From Streptomyces sp. NBC_01476 (GTDB lineage Bacteria > Actinomycetota > Actinomycetes > Streptomycetales > Streptomycetaceae), in contig NZ_CP109446.1 of NCBI RefSeq assembly GCF_036227265.1, positions 558,001-622,000 of the forward strand: 64,000 bases of DNA, in the 5' to 3' direction. The first letter of the stretch is position 1. Every line of letters starts with the position of its first letter. The notes beneath the pieces are model-generated. The model saw nothing but the letters and a program-made list of their open reading frames with translations. It was not told the DNA's origin and did no database searches. Of this stretch, positions 51,057 through 59,446 are shown piece by piece. Position numbers and translations under genes: made by a program.

Positions 51057-51966
51057 AGCCGGCGATCTCGGTGACGATCCGCTCGCACAGCTCGTGGGTC
51101 TCCAGCGCGTCGCGCGCGCTGAGCAGCGTGCCGCCGCGCACCGCGTCGAGGAAGGCGAGCGCGGCCTGCTCGATGCCGCGCTGCCGGGCCACCGGAACCC
51201 AGTCGCCACGCCGCCGGAGGGTCGGCTGACCCTTGTGGTCCACCACTTCGGCGAGGTTGAGCACCTGGCGGCGCGAGTCGGCGCCGCTGACGTCCAGGCT
51301 CTCCTCGGTGGAGCCGCTCATCCGGTTCATCGAGCCGATCGCGGTGAAGCCGTCACCGGTCAGCTGCAGCACCACGTGGTGGAGGAGCCCTTCCCGTACC
51401 CGGGCCGAGACCCGCACCTGCTCCACCGGACCGGGTACGAGGAAGCGCAGCGTGTCCACCACGTGCACGAAGTCGTCGAACACCACCCGGCGCGGGTCGT
51501 CGGCGAGACCGACCCGGTTCTTCTGCATGAGGATCAGGTCGCGCGGGTGGTCGAGGCACTGGGCGTACCCGGGCGCGCAGCGGCGGTTGAAGCCGGCCGT
51601 CAGGGACACCCCGCGGCTGTCGGCGAGTTCCACGAGCCGCCTGGCGTCGGCCACGTGGTAGCCGAAGGGCTTGTCGATGTAGGCGGGGACGCCGGCCTCG
51701 ATGAGCCGGGCGCCGATCTCGGCGTGGTGCTCGGTCGGCGCGTGCACGAAGGCACCGTCCAGGCCCTGGTCGAGGAGCGCGTCAAGCGAGGTGTGGCGGT
51801 GCGGCAGCCGGTAGGCGTCGCCGACCCGCTCCATGGTCGCCGGGGTCCGGGTGTGCAGGTGGAGTTCGAGGCCGGGCTGGGCGGCGAGCACCGGGAGGTA
51901 CGCCTTCTGCGCGATGTCACCGAGTCCGATGACGCCGATCTTCAGGGGGGCGCTGCCCGGTGCCAT
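51055..51966 (-). CDS. Gfo/Idh/MocA-family oxidoreductase
   Basis: The 303-aa protein has the Rossmann motif GVIGLGDIAQKAYLPVL, the family EKP-like site as YIDKPFGYH (Lys in DKP) and the GFNRR segment, then an alpha/beta domain. It should use NAD(P) on a sugar, inositol or similar compound. Substrate unknown. The gap 51967-52232 to the right has no recognisable gene. Confidence 0.88.
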   Translation of the reverse strand: MAPGSAPLKIGVIGLGDIAQKAYLPVLAAQPGLELHLHTRTPATMERVGDAYRLPHRHTSLDALLDQGLDGAFVHAPTEHHAEIGARLIEAGVPAYIDKPFGYHVADARRLVELADSRGVSLTAGFNRRCAPGYAQCLDHPRDLILMQKNRVGLADDPRRVVFDDFVHVVDTLRFLVPGPVEQVRVSARVREGLLHHVVLQLTGDGFTAIGSMNRMSGSTEESLDVSGADSRRQVLNLAEVVDHKGQPTLRRRGDWVPVARQRGIEQAALAFLDAVRGGTLLSARDALETHELCERIVTEIAG

Positions 51967-52232
51967 GAATGCTCCTGTCGTCTCCGCCCGGCTGCGCCGG
52001 ACCCGTGGGGACGGTGGTCGGCCCGCTCGCGTACGCGATCGCCGTACGGGTCCGTCCCACAGGTTCCCGTACGGGTGTCACCGCAGCATACGGGCCGGTC
52101 GGGGCCGCCACGGCGGGAGGGCGCGGCGGGCGCGGGCTTCCCCGTACGGGTGGCTTGGGGGTGGGCGGCGGCGGGAGGATCACCCCTTCGGGGAATTCCC
52201 CGGCCGCCCTGCCCTGCGGCACAGTTGGCCGA

Positions 52233-52679
52233 GTGCGTCGCGCCTCTCTCGCCCTGATCCTGCTGACCGCCTGCGCTGCCGCCGGCTGCACCAGCGTGTC
52301 CCCCTCGACCGCCACGTCGACCGCCACGCCGACCGACCCCGCGGCCGTACCGCGGTCGGCCGCCCCCGCGCACCCCGGCCCCGGCGCGGACCGTTCCGGC
52401 GGGGCGCCGGCCCAGCCGCCCCACGCGGTGCTGGAGACGGCAGGGGCGAAGCCTCCCGCCACCTCCTCGCCCTCGGTGCCGCCCGCCGGAGGCACGGCCG
52501 CGCCGCCGCACCACGGCCACCGGACGGTGGTGCCCCGGCCGCAGCCCCGGCCCAAAGCGGCGCCGCGGGCCACCGCGCTGCCCGGCGGCACGTCGGTGTG
52601 CGACCTCGGCGAGTCCTACGGCGGCTGGGCGGCGGGCAGCCCCGCGGCCACCATCTGCCGTCAGAATTACGGCCGTTAG
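52233..52679 (+). CDS. Secreted lipoprotein with a conserved two-cysteine end
   Basis: The 148-aa protein has a lipoprotein signal ending LTAC or AAGC, then a long Pro/Ala/Thr/Ser linker, and the end SVCDLGESYGGWAAGSP then ATICRQNYGR, a pattern with two cysteines seen in other Streptomyces lipoproteins. It is probably cell-wall exposed; function unknown. The GTG at 52233 is the start that fits the signal peptide. Its TAG overlaps the stop of the convergent ung gene by four bases. Confidence 0.75.
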   Translation: MRRASLALILLTACAAAGCTSVSPSTATSTATPTDPAAVPRSAAPAHPGPGADRSGGAPAQPPHAVLETAGAKPPATSSPSVPPAGGTAAPPHHGHRTVVPRPQPRPKAAPRATALPGGTSVCDLGESYGGWAAGSPAATICRQNYGR

Positions 52680-53389
52680 GCCGTCGCGCCGAGGTCGGGG
52701 ATCCGCCAGTCGATCGGGTCGTGTCCCTGGGCCTTGACCGCCTCGTCGATCTGGCTGAACGGGCGGCTGCCGAGGAAGAGCTTCGCCGACAGCGGTGACG
52801 GGTGGGCGCCCTGGATCACGATGTGCCGCTCGGTGTCGATCAGCGGCAGCTTCTTCTTGGCGTAGTTCCCCCACAGCACGAAGACCGCCGGGTCGGGGCG
52901 CGCGGAGACCGCCTTGATCACCGCGTCGGTGAACTTCTCCCAGCCCTTGCCCTTGTGCGAGTTGGCCTCGCCCTCGCGGACGGTGAGCACCGCGTTGAGC
53001 AGCAGCACACCCTGTTCGGCCCACGGCATCAGATAGCCGTTGTCCGGCACCGGGTAACCCAGCTCGTCCCGCAGTTCCTTGAAGATGTTCCGCAGCGACG
53101 GCGGGGTCTTCACGCCCGGCCGCACCGAGAAGCACAGGCCGTGCCCCTGGCCCTCGCCGTGGTACGGATCCTGGCCGAGGATGAGCACCTTCACCTGGTC
53201 GAACGGGGTCGCGTCCAGCGCCGCGAAGACCTCGTCACGCGGCGGGAAGATCCGGTGCTCGCGCCGTTCCTCCTCGACGAAGTCGGTGAGCTGCTTGAAG
53301 TACGGCTTCTCCAACTCCCCACCGAGCGCGGTCTCCCAGGAATCGGGCAGCATGCTGGGCACGTCAGGAACCTCCGGTAAGCGATCCAT
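52676..53389 (-). CDS. ung: Uracil-DNA glycosylase, family 1
   Basis: The 237-aa enzyme has the catalytic Asp74 in GQDPYHGEGQ, LLLNAVLTVREGEANSH, VLWGNYA and His196 in HPSPLS. It removes uracil from DNA. GTACGTTCTGGAACAGCAATGG lies at the start, with no strong ribosome site, so the ATG at 53389 is chosen by family alignment. Confidence 0.97.
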   Translation of the reverse strand: MDRLPEVPDVPSMLPDSWETALGGELEKPYFKQLTDFVEEERREHRIFPPRDEVFAALDATPFDQVKVLILGQDPYHGEGQGHGLCFSVRPGVKTPPSLRNIFKELRDELGYPVPDNGYLMPWAEQGVLLLNAVLTVREGEANSHKGKGWEKFTDAVIKAVSARPDPAVFVLWGNYAKKKLPLIDTERHIVIQGAHPSPLSAKLFLGSRPFSQIDEAVKAQGHDPIDWRIPDLGATA

Positions 53390-53443
53390 TGCTGTTCCAG
53401 AACGTACCGCGCCCCACTGACAGCGCGGCCCGGCATGCGAAAA

Positions 53444-53482
53444 GCCCCGGGTGGCAGCGGTGTTGGGGCCGCCACCCGGGGC
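53444..53482 (-). terminator. Intrinsic terminator after the two-SDR unit
   Basis: GCCCCGGGTGGC (53444-53455) pairs with GCCACCCGGGGC (53471-53482), a perfect 12-bp stem with a 15-base loop. On the minus strand the stem is followed by a run of T (TTTTCG), so it should stop transcripts leaving the SDR genes before ung. Confidence 0.85.
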
Positions 53483-53494
53483 GCGGAGCGGAGG

Positions 53495-54253
53495 TCAGGA
53501 GCCGGCCCGCAGGAAGATCCCGCCGTCGATCACCAGGTTCTGGCCGGTGATCCAGCCGGCCTGGTCGGAGAGCAGGAAGGCGGCGGCGCCGCCGATGTCC
53601 TCGGGGACGCCGAGCCGCCGCAGCGGATACCCTGCGGCAGCCTCCTCCTCGCGCCCCTCGTACAGCGCGGCGGCGAACCTGGTCTTCACCACCGCCGGCG
53701 AGATGGCGTTGACCCGTACTCCGGGGGCCATCTCGGCGGCGAGCTGCACCGTGAGGTTGACCATGGCGGCCTTGCTCATGCCGTAGGCCGCGATGAGGGG
53801 CGACGGCGCCAGGCCGGCGATCGAGGTGATGTTGACGATCGCACCGCCGTTCTCCTTCTGCCAGGCCTTCCAGGTCTGCTGGGCGAAGCCGAGCGCCGAG
53901 ATCACATTGGTCTCGTAGACCTTGCGGACCACCGCGAGGTCGATCTCGCTGAGCAGGCCGTAGACCGGGTTGGTGCCCGCGTTGTTGACCAGGTGGTCGA
54001 TCCGGCCGAACGCCTCCATGGTGCGCTCGACGGCGACCGCCTGGTGCTCCAGGTCGTGGGCTTTGCCGGCCACGCCGATGGCCCGGTCGGGGCCGAGCTT
54101 CTCGACGGCCTCTTTGAGGGCGTCCTCGTTGCGTCCGGTGATGCAGACGCGGTCACCGCGGGCGACGAGCGCCTGCGCGATGCCGTAGCCGATACCGCGG
54201 CTTGCGCCGGTGACCAGGGCCACACGGCCGCTGGCGGGGGGGAGCTGAGTCAT
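53495..54253 (-). CDS. Short-chain dehydrogenase/reductase
   Basis: The 252-aa SDR has TGASRGIGYGI, NNAGTNP, catalytic Ser (VNITSIAG), Tyr and Lys (AAYGMSKAA) and SDQAGWITGQNLVIDGG. It follows the FabG-like gene by 23 bp and belongs to the same transcription unit, so the two probably act in one fatty-acid or acyl-CoA pathway. Confidence 0.93.
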   Translation of the reverse strand: MTQLPPASGRVALVTGASRGIGYGIAQALVARGDRVCITGRNEDALKEAVEKLGPDRAIGVAGKAHDLEHQAVAVERTMEAFGRIDHLVNNAGTNPVYGLLSEIDLAVVRKVYETNVISALGFAQQTWKAWQKENGGAIVNITSIAGLAPSPLIAAYGMSKAAMVNLTVQLAAEMAPGVRVNAISPAVVKTRFAAALYEGREEEAAAGYPLRRLGVPEDIGGAAAFLLSDQAGWITGQNLVIDGGIFLRAGS

Positions 54254-54276
54254 GGTGAACGATGCCTTCGCGCTTG

Positions 54277-55038
54277 TCAGTTGAGCGGGCCGCCGGCCAC
54301 GTACATGACCTGGCCGGAGATGAAGCCGGCCGCGTCGCCGGTGAAGAACGCGATGGCGTTGGCGACGTCCTCGGGCCTGCCCACCCGCTGGACGGGGATC
54401 TGGGTGGCGGCCGCGGCCTGGAAGTCCTCGAAGCCCATCCCGACCCGGGCGGCGGTGGCGGCGGTCATGTCGGTGACGATGAAGCCGGGGGCGACCGCGT
54501 TGGCGGTGACGCCGAACTTGCCCAGCTCGATGGCGAGGGTCTTGGTGAAGCCCTGCATACCGGCTTTGGCGGCGGAGTAGTTGGCCTGGCCGCGGTTGCC
54601 GAGCGCGGAGGACGAGGAGAGGTTGACCACCCGGCCGAACTTCGCGTCCACCATGTGCTTCTGGACCGCCCGGGTCATCAGGAAGGCGCCCCGCAGGTGG
54701 ACGTTCATGACGGTGTCCCAGTCGGTGGCGGTCATCTTGAAGAGCAGGTTGTCGCGGAGCACGCCGGCGTTGTTGACCAGGATGGTGGGCGCGCCCAGCT
54801 CCTCGACGGCCTTGGCGACGGCGGCTTCGACCTGCTCCTCGTCGGAGACGTCGGCGCCGACCGCGACGGCCTTGCCGCCGGCCGCCGTGATGGTCTCCAC
54901 GGTCTCCTTGCAGGCGCCCTCGTCGAGGTCGAGTACGGCGACGGCCCGGCCCTCCGCGGCCAGCCGTACCGCGGTGGCGGCGCCGATTCCGCGTGCGGCG
55001 CCGGTGACGATCGCGACGCGCTGCTCGGTGGTGGACAT
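54277..55038 (-). CDS. FabG-like 3-oxoacyl-(acyl-carrier-protein) reductase
   Basis: The 253-aa SDR has TGAARGIGAAT, NNAGVLRDN, catalytic Ser (VNLSSSSALGNRG), Tyr and Lys (ANYSAAKAG) and FISGQVMYVAGGPLN. It is the form common near fatty-acid degradation genes in actinobacteria rather than the essential fabG. GAGGAGAG precedes the ATG. The palindrome at 55090-55103 is a likely operator. Confidence 0.9.
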   Translation of the reverse strand: MSTTEQRVAIVTGAARGIGAATAVRLAAEGRAVAVLDLDEGACKETVETITAAGGKAVAVGADVSDEEQVEAAVAKAVEELGAPTILVNNAGVLRDNLLFKMTATDWDTVMNVHLRGAFLMTRAVQKHMVDAKFGRVVNLSSSSALGNRGQANYSAAKAGMQGFTKTLAIELGKFGVTANAVAPGFIVTDMTAATAARVGMGFEDFQAAAATQIPVQRVGRPEDVANAIAFFTGDAAGFISGQVMYVAGGPLN

Positions 55039-55089
55039 CTGTCTCTCCTCAGCCCGGTGTGACGGGCGGTCGCGCATGCGCCCCGCGTA

Positions 55090-55103
55090 TGAGCGACCGC
55101 TTA
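55090..55103. promoter_or_regulatory. TetR-type operator upstream of the FabG-SDR unit
   Basis: TGAGCGACCGCTTA is a near-perfect dyad (12 of 14 positions) of the TNAGCGNNCGCTNA type often found upstream of lipid-metabolism genes in actinobacteria. It lies about 52 bp before the ATG. Confidence 0.5.
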
Positions 55104-55189
55104 GTAGGTCCCTTTGCGAAACCGTAGGAGGGCAGTGACCCACTGTCAACGCCATCCACCGGCGATGTGGCCCGGTCGACGCCCGCTCG

Positions 55190-55266
55190 GCATGCCTGCC
55201 GCATGCCCGCCGCACGCCTGTCGCATGCCCGCCGCACGCCTGCCGCCGGCCTGCCGCCGGCCTGCC
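55190..55266. repeat. Seven tandem 11-bp units, GCAYGCCYGCC
   Basis: Units start every 11 bp from 55190 to 55256; the last two have GCCGG in place of GCAYG. Eleven bp is about one helical turn. No reading frame in the gap 55039-55335 looks real. Confidence 0.85.
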
Positions 55267-55335
55267 GCGGTCGCGGGGTGCCCGTCCGGACGCGCGGAAC
55301 CGCGCGCGCGACGACGGGTGGAGGGGGCGGACGGG

Positions 55336-55719
55336 TCAGCGGACCAGGAGGTCCAGGAGGCGGTCGGCCTCCTTGTCCGGGTCCGCGGTGAGCCCCGTGT
55401 GGATCGGGCCGGGCTGCACGATCGTGCTGCGCGGCGCCGTGAGCCAGCGGAAACGGCGGCCGGCGTCGTCCCCCGCCGCCTGCCCGGCCGGCCCGCCCCC
55501 CGCGCAGACGCCCTGGTAGCCACGCAGTGCCGCCTGTACGCCCGCGACGTCCACCTCGGCGTCGAGGCAGCGCAGCCGCGTCTCGTCCAGGTCGATGCGC
55601 GCGCCCAGATAGCTCTTCGCCCGGCAGTAGACCAGCACCCCGGCGTTGATCATCTCGCCGCGCTCGATCCGCGGCACCACGCGCACCAGCGCGTACTCGA
55701 AGACGTCGCGCCCGCTCAC
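55336..55719 (-). CDS. DUF3037 protein paired with the HipA-like kinase
   Basis: The 127-aa protein begins VSGRDVFEYALVRVVPRIERGE, then NAGVLVYCRAKSYLGARI and a C-terminal RSTIVQPGPIHTGLT, which is DUF3037. It follows the HipA-like gene with a GTGA overlap, a conserved arrangement in actinobacteria and other phyla. The molecular role is unknown; it may be a partner or regulator of the kinase. Confidence 0.85.
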   Translation of the reverse strand: MSGRDVFEYALVRVVPRIERGEMINAGVLVYCRAKSYLGARIDLDETRLRCLDAEVDVAGVQAALRGYQGVCAGGGPAGQAAGDDAGRRFRWLTAPRSTIVQPGPIHTGLTADPDKEADRLLDLLVR

Positions 55720-56534
55720 TTGGCGTTCTTCCCTTCGACCCAGGGGCGCAGCCACTCCGGCGGCGGCTGTTTCTCCGGCCGCTGACCGGTGGTGATCCGC
55801 TGGTGGACATCCACCGCGCGGGCGGCCAGCAGTTCGCGGTAGGCGCGGCGCACGTCGTCGGGGGTGTCGAAGCCGGGCTCGTCGGTCAGCCACTCGTCGG
55901 GCACGAGAGCGGTCACCTCGATGAGGAGTTCCTCCGTCACCCTGGCCGCCAACTCGGCCGCGACAGCCGCAGGTTCGGGTGAGAAGCGGGAGAGCGCGTG
56001 GTCCGAGGCGTCGTACGGTTTCGCCGAAGCTGCCGCCGCCGACTTCCAGTTGTGGTGCCAGATCAGTGAGGCACCGTGGTCGATGAGCCACACGTTCCGG
56101 TGCCAGACCAGCATGTTAGGGTTCCGCCACGAACGGTCGACGTTGCCGATGAGCGCGTCGAACCAGACGATCCGGCTCGCCTCCTCGGGTTCCATCCCGA
56201 AGACCAGGGGATCGAACCCGAGGGCGCCGGGCAGGAAGTCCATCCCGAGGTTGAGCCCGCCGCTCGCCTTCAGCAGGTCCTGAATCTCCACGTCGGGCTC
56301 ACCGAGTCCGATCACCGGGTCGAAGTCGAAGCGCACCAGTTCGGGCACGCGCAGCCCCAGCCGCCTGCCGAGCTCCCCGGCGATCACCTCCGCGATCAGC
56401 GCCTTGCGGCCCTGCGCGGCGCCGGTGAACTTCACGACGTAGGTGCCGAGGTCGTCGGCCTCGACCACACCGGGCACCGAGCCGCCCTCACGCAGCGGCG
56501 TCACGTAGCGGATGCCGGTCACTTCTCTCAACAT
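55716..56534 (-). CDS. HipA-like kinase domain protein
   Basis: The 272-aa protein matches the HipA_2 family: Lys35 in YVVKF for ATP binding, Asp133 and Asn138 in NVDRSWRNPN, a catalytic loop, and Asp152 in LIDHGASL for metal binding. HipA proteins phosphorylate aminoacyl-tRNA synthetases in other systems, but no HipB antitoxin is seen here; its only partner is the DUF3037 gene. It is divergent from the S9 peptidase gene with only 17 bp between. Confidence 0.85.
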   Translation of the reverse strand: MLREVTGIRYVTPLREGGSVPGVVEADDLGTYVVKFTGAAQGRKALIAEVIAGELGRRLGLRVPELVRFDFDPVIGLGEPDVEIQDLLKASGGLNLGMDFLPGALGFDPLVFGMEPEEASRIVWFDALIGNVDRSWRNPNMLVWHRNVWLIDHGASLIWHHNWKSAAAASAKPYDASDHALSRFSPEPAAVAAELAARVTEELLIEVTALVPDEWLTDEPGFDTPDDVRRAYRELLAARAVDVHQRITTGQRPEKQPPPEWLRPWVEGKNAK

Positions 56535-56551
56535 CCCCCCAGGCTAGCCGG

Positions 56552-58798
56552 GTGAAGACTGCCCCTATGGACAAGATCACTCTTCCCCGCCAACTCGCCC
56601 GCACCCAGCGCTTCTCACTCGGCCTGCCCCGGTCCTTCACCCTGCTCCCGGACGGTTCCGGGGTGCTGTTCCTGCGCACCCGCGGCCCGGAGGACCGCAC
56701 CGGCTGCCTGTGGCTGCGCGACGCGGCCGGCGAACGGCTGCTCGTGGATCCCTCGACACTCGCCGGGGCGGCCGGCGAACTGCCGGAAGCCGAACGCGTC
56801 CGCCGGGAGCGGGCCCGCGAGCACTCCGGCGGCATCGTCGCCTACAGCGCCGACGCCGCGGTGCGGACCGTCGCCTTCGCGCTCGACGGCACCTTGTGGA
56901 TGCTCGGCCTCGACGGCGGCCGGCCGGCCCGGCGGCTGCCCACCGCGGGACCGGTGGTGGACCCCCGGCTCGACCCGACCGGGCACCGCGTCGCCTACGT
57001 CACCGGCGGCGCGCTGCACGTGGTGGAGACGACCGGGGCGGACCTGGCGGCGGCCGAGCCCGAGCACGAGGACATCACGTACGGCCTCGCCGAGCACGTC
57101 GCGGCCGAGTCGATGCACCGCTACCGCGGGTACTGGTGGTCCCCCGACGGCGAGCACCTGCTGGCGGCACGGGTGGACACCACGCCGGTGCAGCGGTGGT
57201 GGATCGGGGACCCGGCGAATCCGCACCGGCCGCCGCGCGCCGTCCCGTACCCGGCGGCCGGCACCGCCAACGCCGACGTGTCGCTCCACGTGCTCGGCCT
57301 CGACGGCGAACGCACCGAAGTGCGCTGGGACCGCGCCGGGTACGAGTACCTGGCCACCGCCGGCTGGGACGCCCACGGCCCGCTGCTGGGCGTGCAGAGC
57401 CGCGATCAGCGGACGCTGCGGGTACTGGCCGCGGACCCGGACTCCGGCGCCACCCGGCCGCTGCACGAGCAGCGCGACCCGGCGTGGGTGCAGCTGATCC
57501 CGGGGACACCCGCCCGGACGGCCACGGGAACCCTCGTGCACACCGCGGACGAGGGCGACACCAGGCGGCTGACGGTCGACGGCGAACCGGTCACCCCGCC
57601 GGGGCTGCAACTGCGGTACGTCGTGTCGGTGGACGGCGAGTCGGTGCTCTTCGTGGCGAGCGACGAGCCCACCGAGCAGCACCTGTGGTCGTACGATCCG
57701 CGGGCCGGCGGTCTGCGCCGGATCAGCGCGGAGCCGGGCGTCCACAGCGGGCAGCGCGCGGGCGGCACGGTGCTGCTGGAGTCCGCGGTGGACGGCCGGC
57801 GGACCTTCCGGCTGCTGATGGACGGTGCCCGGCCGGGCGCGGGGCGGGACGGCGCGGGACCGGAGCACGCAGCTCCGGGGAGTGCGGGACCGGACGGCGC
57901 GCGGTGGGACGGCGCGGGACCGGCCGGCGCGGACCCCGAGAGTACGGTCCCGAAGGGCGCGGGTCCGCGGCGCGTCCTCCCCGTCGCCTCGCTCGCCGCC
58001 GAGCCGGTCACCCCGCCCCGCGTCACCTGGCTGCGGGCCGGGGAGCGGCAGCTGCGTACCGCGGTGCTGCTGCCCTCCTGGTACGAGCCCGGCGGCGGCC
58101 CGCTGCCGGTGCTGCTCAAGCCGTACGGCGGCCCGGCGGCCCAACTGGTCACCCGGGCCTGCGGCTGGGCGATGGCCGAGGGGCAGTGGTTCGCCGACGA
58201 GGGGTTCGCGGTGGTGATCGCGGACGGCCGCGGCACCCCGGGGCGCGGCCCGCGGTGGGAGAAGACGGTGCACGGCGACACACTGAGCGCGCCGATCGAG
58301 GACCAGGTGACGGCCCTGCACGCCGCCGCGGAGCGGTTCCCCGCGCTGGATCTCACCCGGGTCGCGATCCGCGGCTGGTCCTACGGCGGCACGCTGGCCG
58401 TCGCCGCCGTGCTGCGCCGTCCGGATGTCTTCCACGCGGCGATCTCCGGCGCCGGCCCCAGCGACCAGCGGCTGTACGACACGCACTGGCGGGAGCGCTT
58501 CCTCGGCCACCCCGACGACGAACCGGAGGCGTACGACCGCAGCTCGCCGATCGGCGAGGCGGCGGCGCTGCGCAGGCCGCTGCTGCTGGTCCACGGTCTG
58601 GCCGACGACAACGTGGTGCCCGCGCACACCCTGCGGCTGTCCGCTGCGCTGCTCGCCGCCCACCGCCACCACGAGGTGCTGCCGCTCTCCGCCACCACCC
58701 ACTCGCCGAGTGACGAGGCGGTGGTGGAGGGGTTGCTGCGCCACCAGATGAACTTCTTGCGCGTGTCGTTGAACGTTCCGGCCCGCCCGGCCGTATGA
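56552..58798 (+). CDS. S9-family prolyl oligopeptidase/dipeptidyl peptidase-like enzyme
   Basis: The 748-aa protein has a beta-propeller N-terminal domain and an alpha/beta-hydrolase C-terminal domain with Ser610 (GWSYGG), Asp685 or 686 (GLADDN) and His717 (ATTHSP). There is no signal peptide, so it should cleave short peptides in the cytosol. A Gly/Ala/Pro-rich insert encoded at about 57832-57969 lies in the propeller region. A start at 56567 (MDKITLP) is also possible. A hairpin follows the stop. Confidence 0.9.
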   Translation: MKTAPMDKITLPRQLARTQRFSLGLPRSFTLLPDGSGVLFLRTRGPEDRTGCLWLRDAAGERLLVDPSTLAGAAGELPEAERVRRERAREHSGGIVAYSADAAVRTVAFALDGTLWMLGLDGGRPARRLPTAGPVVDPRLDPTGHRVAYVTGGALHVVETTGADLAAAEPEHEDITYGLAEHVAAESMHRYRGYWWSPDGEHLLAARVDTTPVQRWWIGDPANPHRPPRAVPYPAAGTANADVSLHVLGLDGERTEVRWDRAGYEYLATAGWDAHGPLLGVQSRDQRTLRVLAADPDSGATRPLHEQRDPAWVQLIPGTPARTATGTLVHTADEGDTRRLTVDGEPVTPPGLQLRYVVSVDGESVLFVASDEPTEQHLWSYDPRAGGLRRISAEPGVHSGQRAGGTVLLESAVDGRRTFRLLMDGARPGAGRDGAGPEHAAPGSAGPDGARWDGAGPAGADPESTVPKGAGPRRVLPVASLAAEPVTPPRVTWLRAGERQLRTAVLLPSWYEPGGGPLPVLLKPYGGPAAQLVTRACGWAMAEGQWFADEGFAVVIADGRGTPGRGPRWEKTVHGDTLSAPIEDQVTALHAAAERFPALDLTRVAIRGWSYGGTLAVAAVLRRPDVFHAAISGAGPSDQRLYDTHWRERFLGHPDDEPEAYDRSSPIGEAAALRRPLLLVHGLADDNVVPAHTLRLSAALLAAHRHHEVLPLSATTHSPSDEAVVEGLLRHQMNFLRVSLNVPARPAV

Positions 58799-58822
58799 AC
58801 GGTCACGCGTAAGAGAACGCTG

Positions 58823-58848
58823 CCGGGCGGCGGCTCGCCGCCGCCCGG
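58823..58848 (+). terminator. Hairpin between the S9 peptidase and Rieske genes
   Basis: CCGGGCGGCGG-CTCG-CCGCCGCCCGG is a perfect 11-bp stem with a CTCG tetraloop, 24 bp after the peptidase stop. Confidence 0.75.
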
Positions 58849-58874
58849 TTCCACGAACGGACAGGATTCACGTC

Positions 58875-59366
58875 ATGCCCGAAACCTCCGGATCTCCCGT
58901 GTCCCCCACCCGCCGCGGTGTCGTCGCCGCGGCGGGCGGCGTGGGACTGGCCGCAGTCCTCGCCGCCTGCGGGTCGGGCTCGGACTCCAGCTCGGACTCC
59001 TCCTCGCCGTCGTCCGCGTCCAACGGCAACCCGGCGCCCTCCGACGCCCCGACCACCGCCGGCTCCGGCGGGGGCGGCGGTACGCCGCTGGCCAAGACCT
59101 CCGACATCCCGGTCGGCGGCGGCAAGATCTTCGCCGACCAGAAGGTGGTCGTCACGCAGCCCACGGCAGGTCAGTTCAAGGGCTTCTCGGCGATCTGCAC
59201 CCACATGGGATGCACGGTCACCAGCGTCTCGGACGGCACCATCAACTGCCCCTGCCACGGGAGCAAGTACCACGTGGCGGACGGCAGCGTGGCCAACGGC
59301 CCGGCGACCCAGGCCCTGCCCGCCAAGCAGGTCACCGTCTCCGGGAGCGAGGTCACGCTGGCCTGA
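58875..59366 (+). CDS. Rieske (2Fe-2S) lipoprotein
   Basis: The 163-aa protein has a signal with TRRGVVAAAGGVGL (twin-arginine-like) and the lipobox LAAC, a Ser/Gly/Pro linker and a Rieske domain with CTHMGC and CPCHGS binding the cluster. It is an exported electron-transfer protein, anchored by lipid. Streptomyces encode several of these outside the cytochrome bc complex. The partner is not evident here. Confidence 0.92.
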   Translation: MPETSGSPVSPTRRGVVAAAGGVGLAAVLAACGSGSDSSSDSSSPSSASNGNPAPSDAPTTAGSGGGGGTPLAKTSDIPVGGGKIFADQKVVVTQPTAGQFKGFSAICTHMGCTVTSVSDGTINCPCHGSKYHVADGSVANGPATQALPAKQVTVSGSEVTLA

Positions 59367-59420
59367 CGCCCTGGGCGCCCTGGTGTCCGGGGCGCCGCAC
59401 GGGTGGACAGGCCGGCCCGC

Positions 59421-59446
59421 GGCCCGATGCCGGTTGGCATCAGGCC
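59421..59446. terminator. Hairpin overlapping the LysR stop
   Basis: GGCC-C-GATGCC-GGTT-GGCATC-A-GGCC is an 11-bp stem with one mismatch and a GGTT loop, between the convergent Rieske and LysR genes. Confidence 0.65.
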
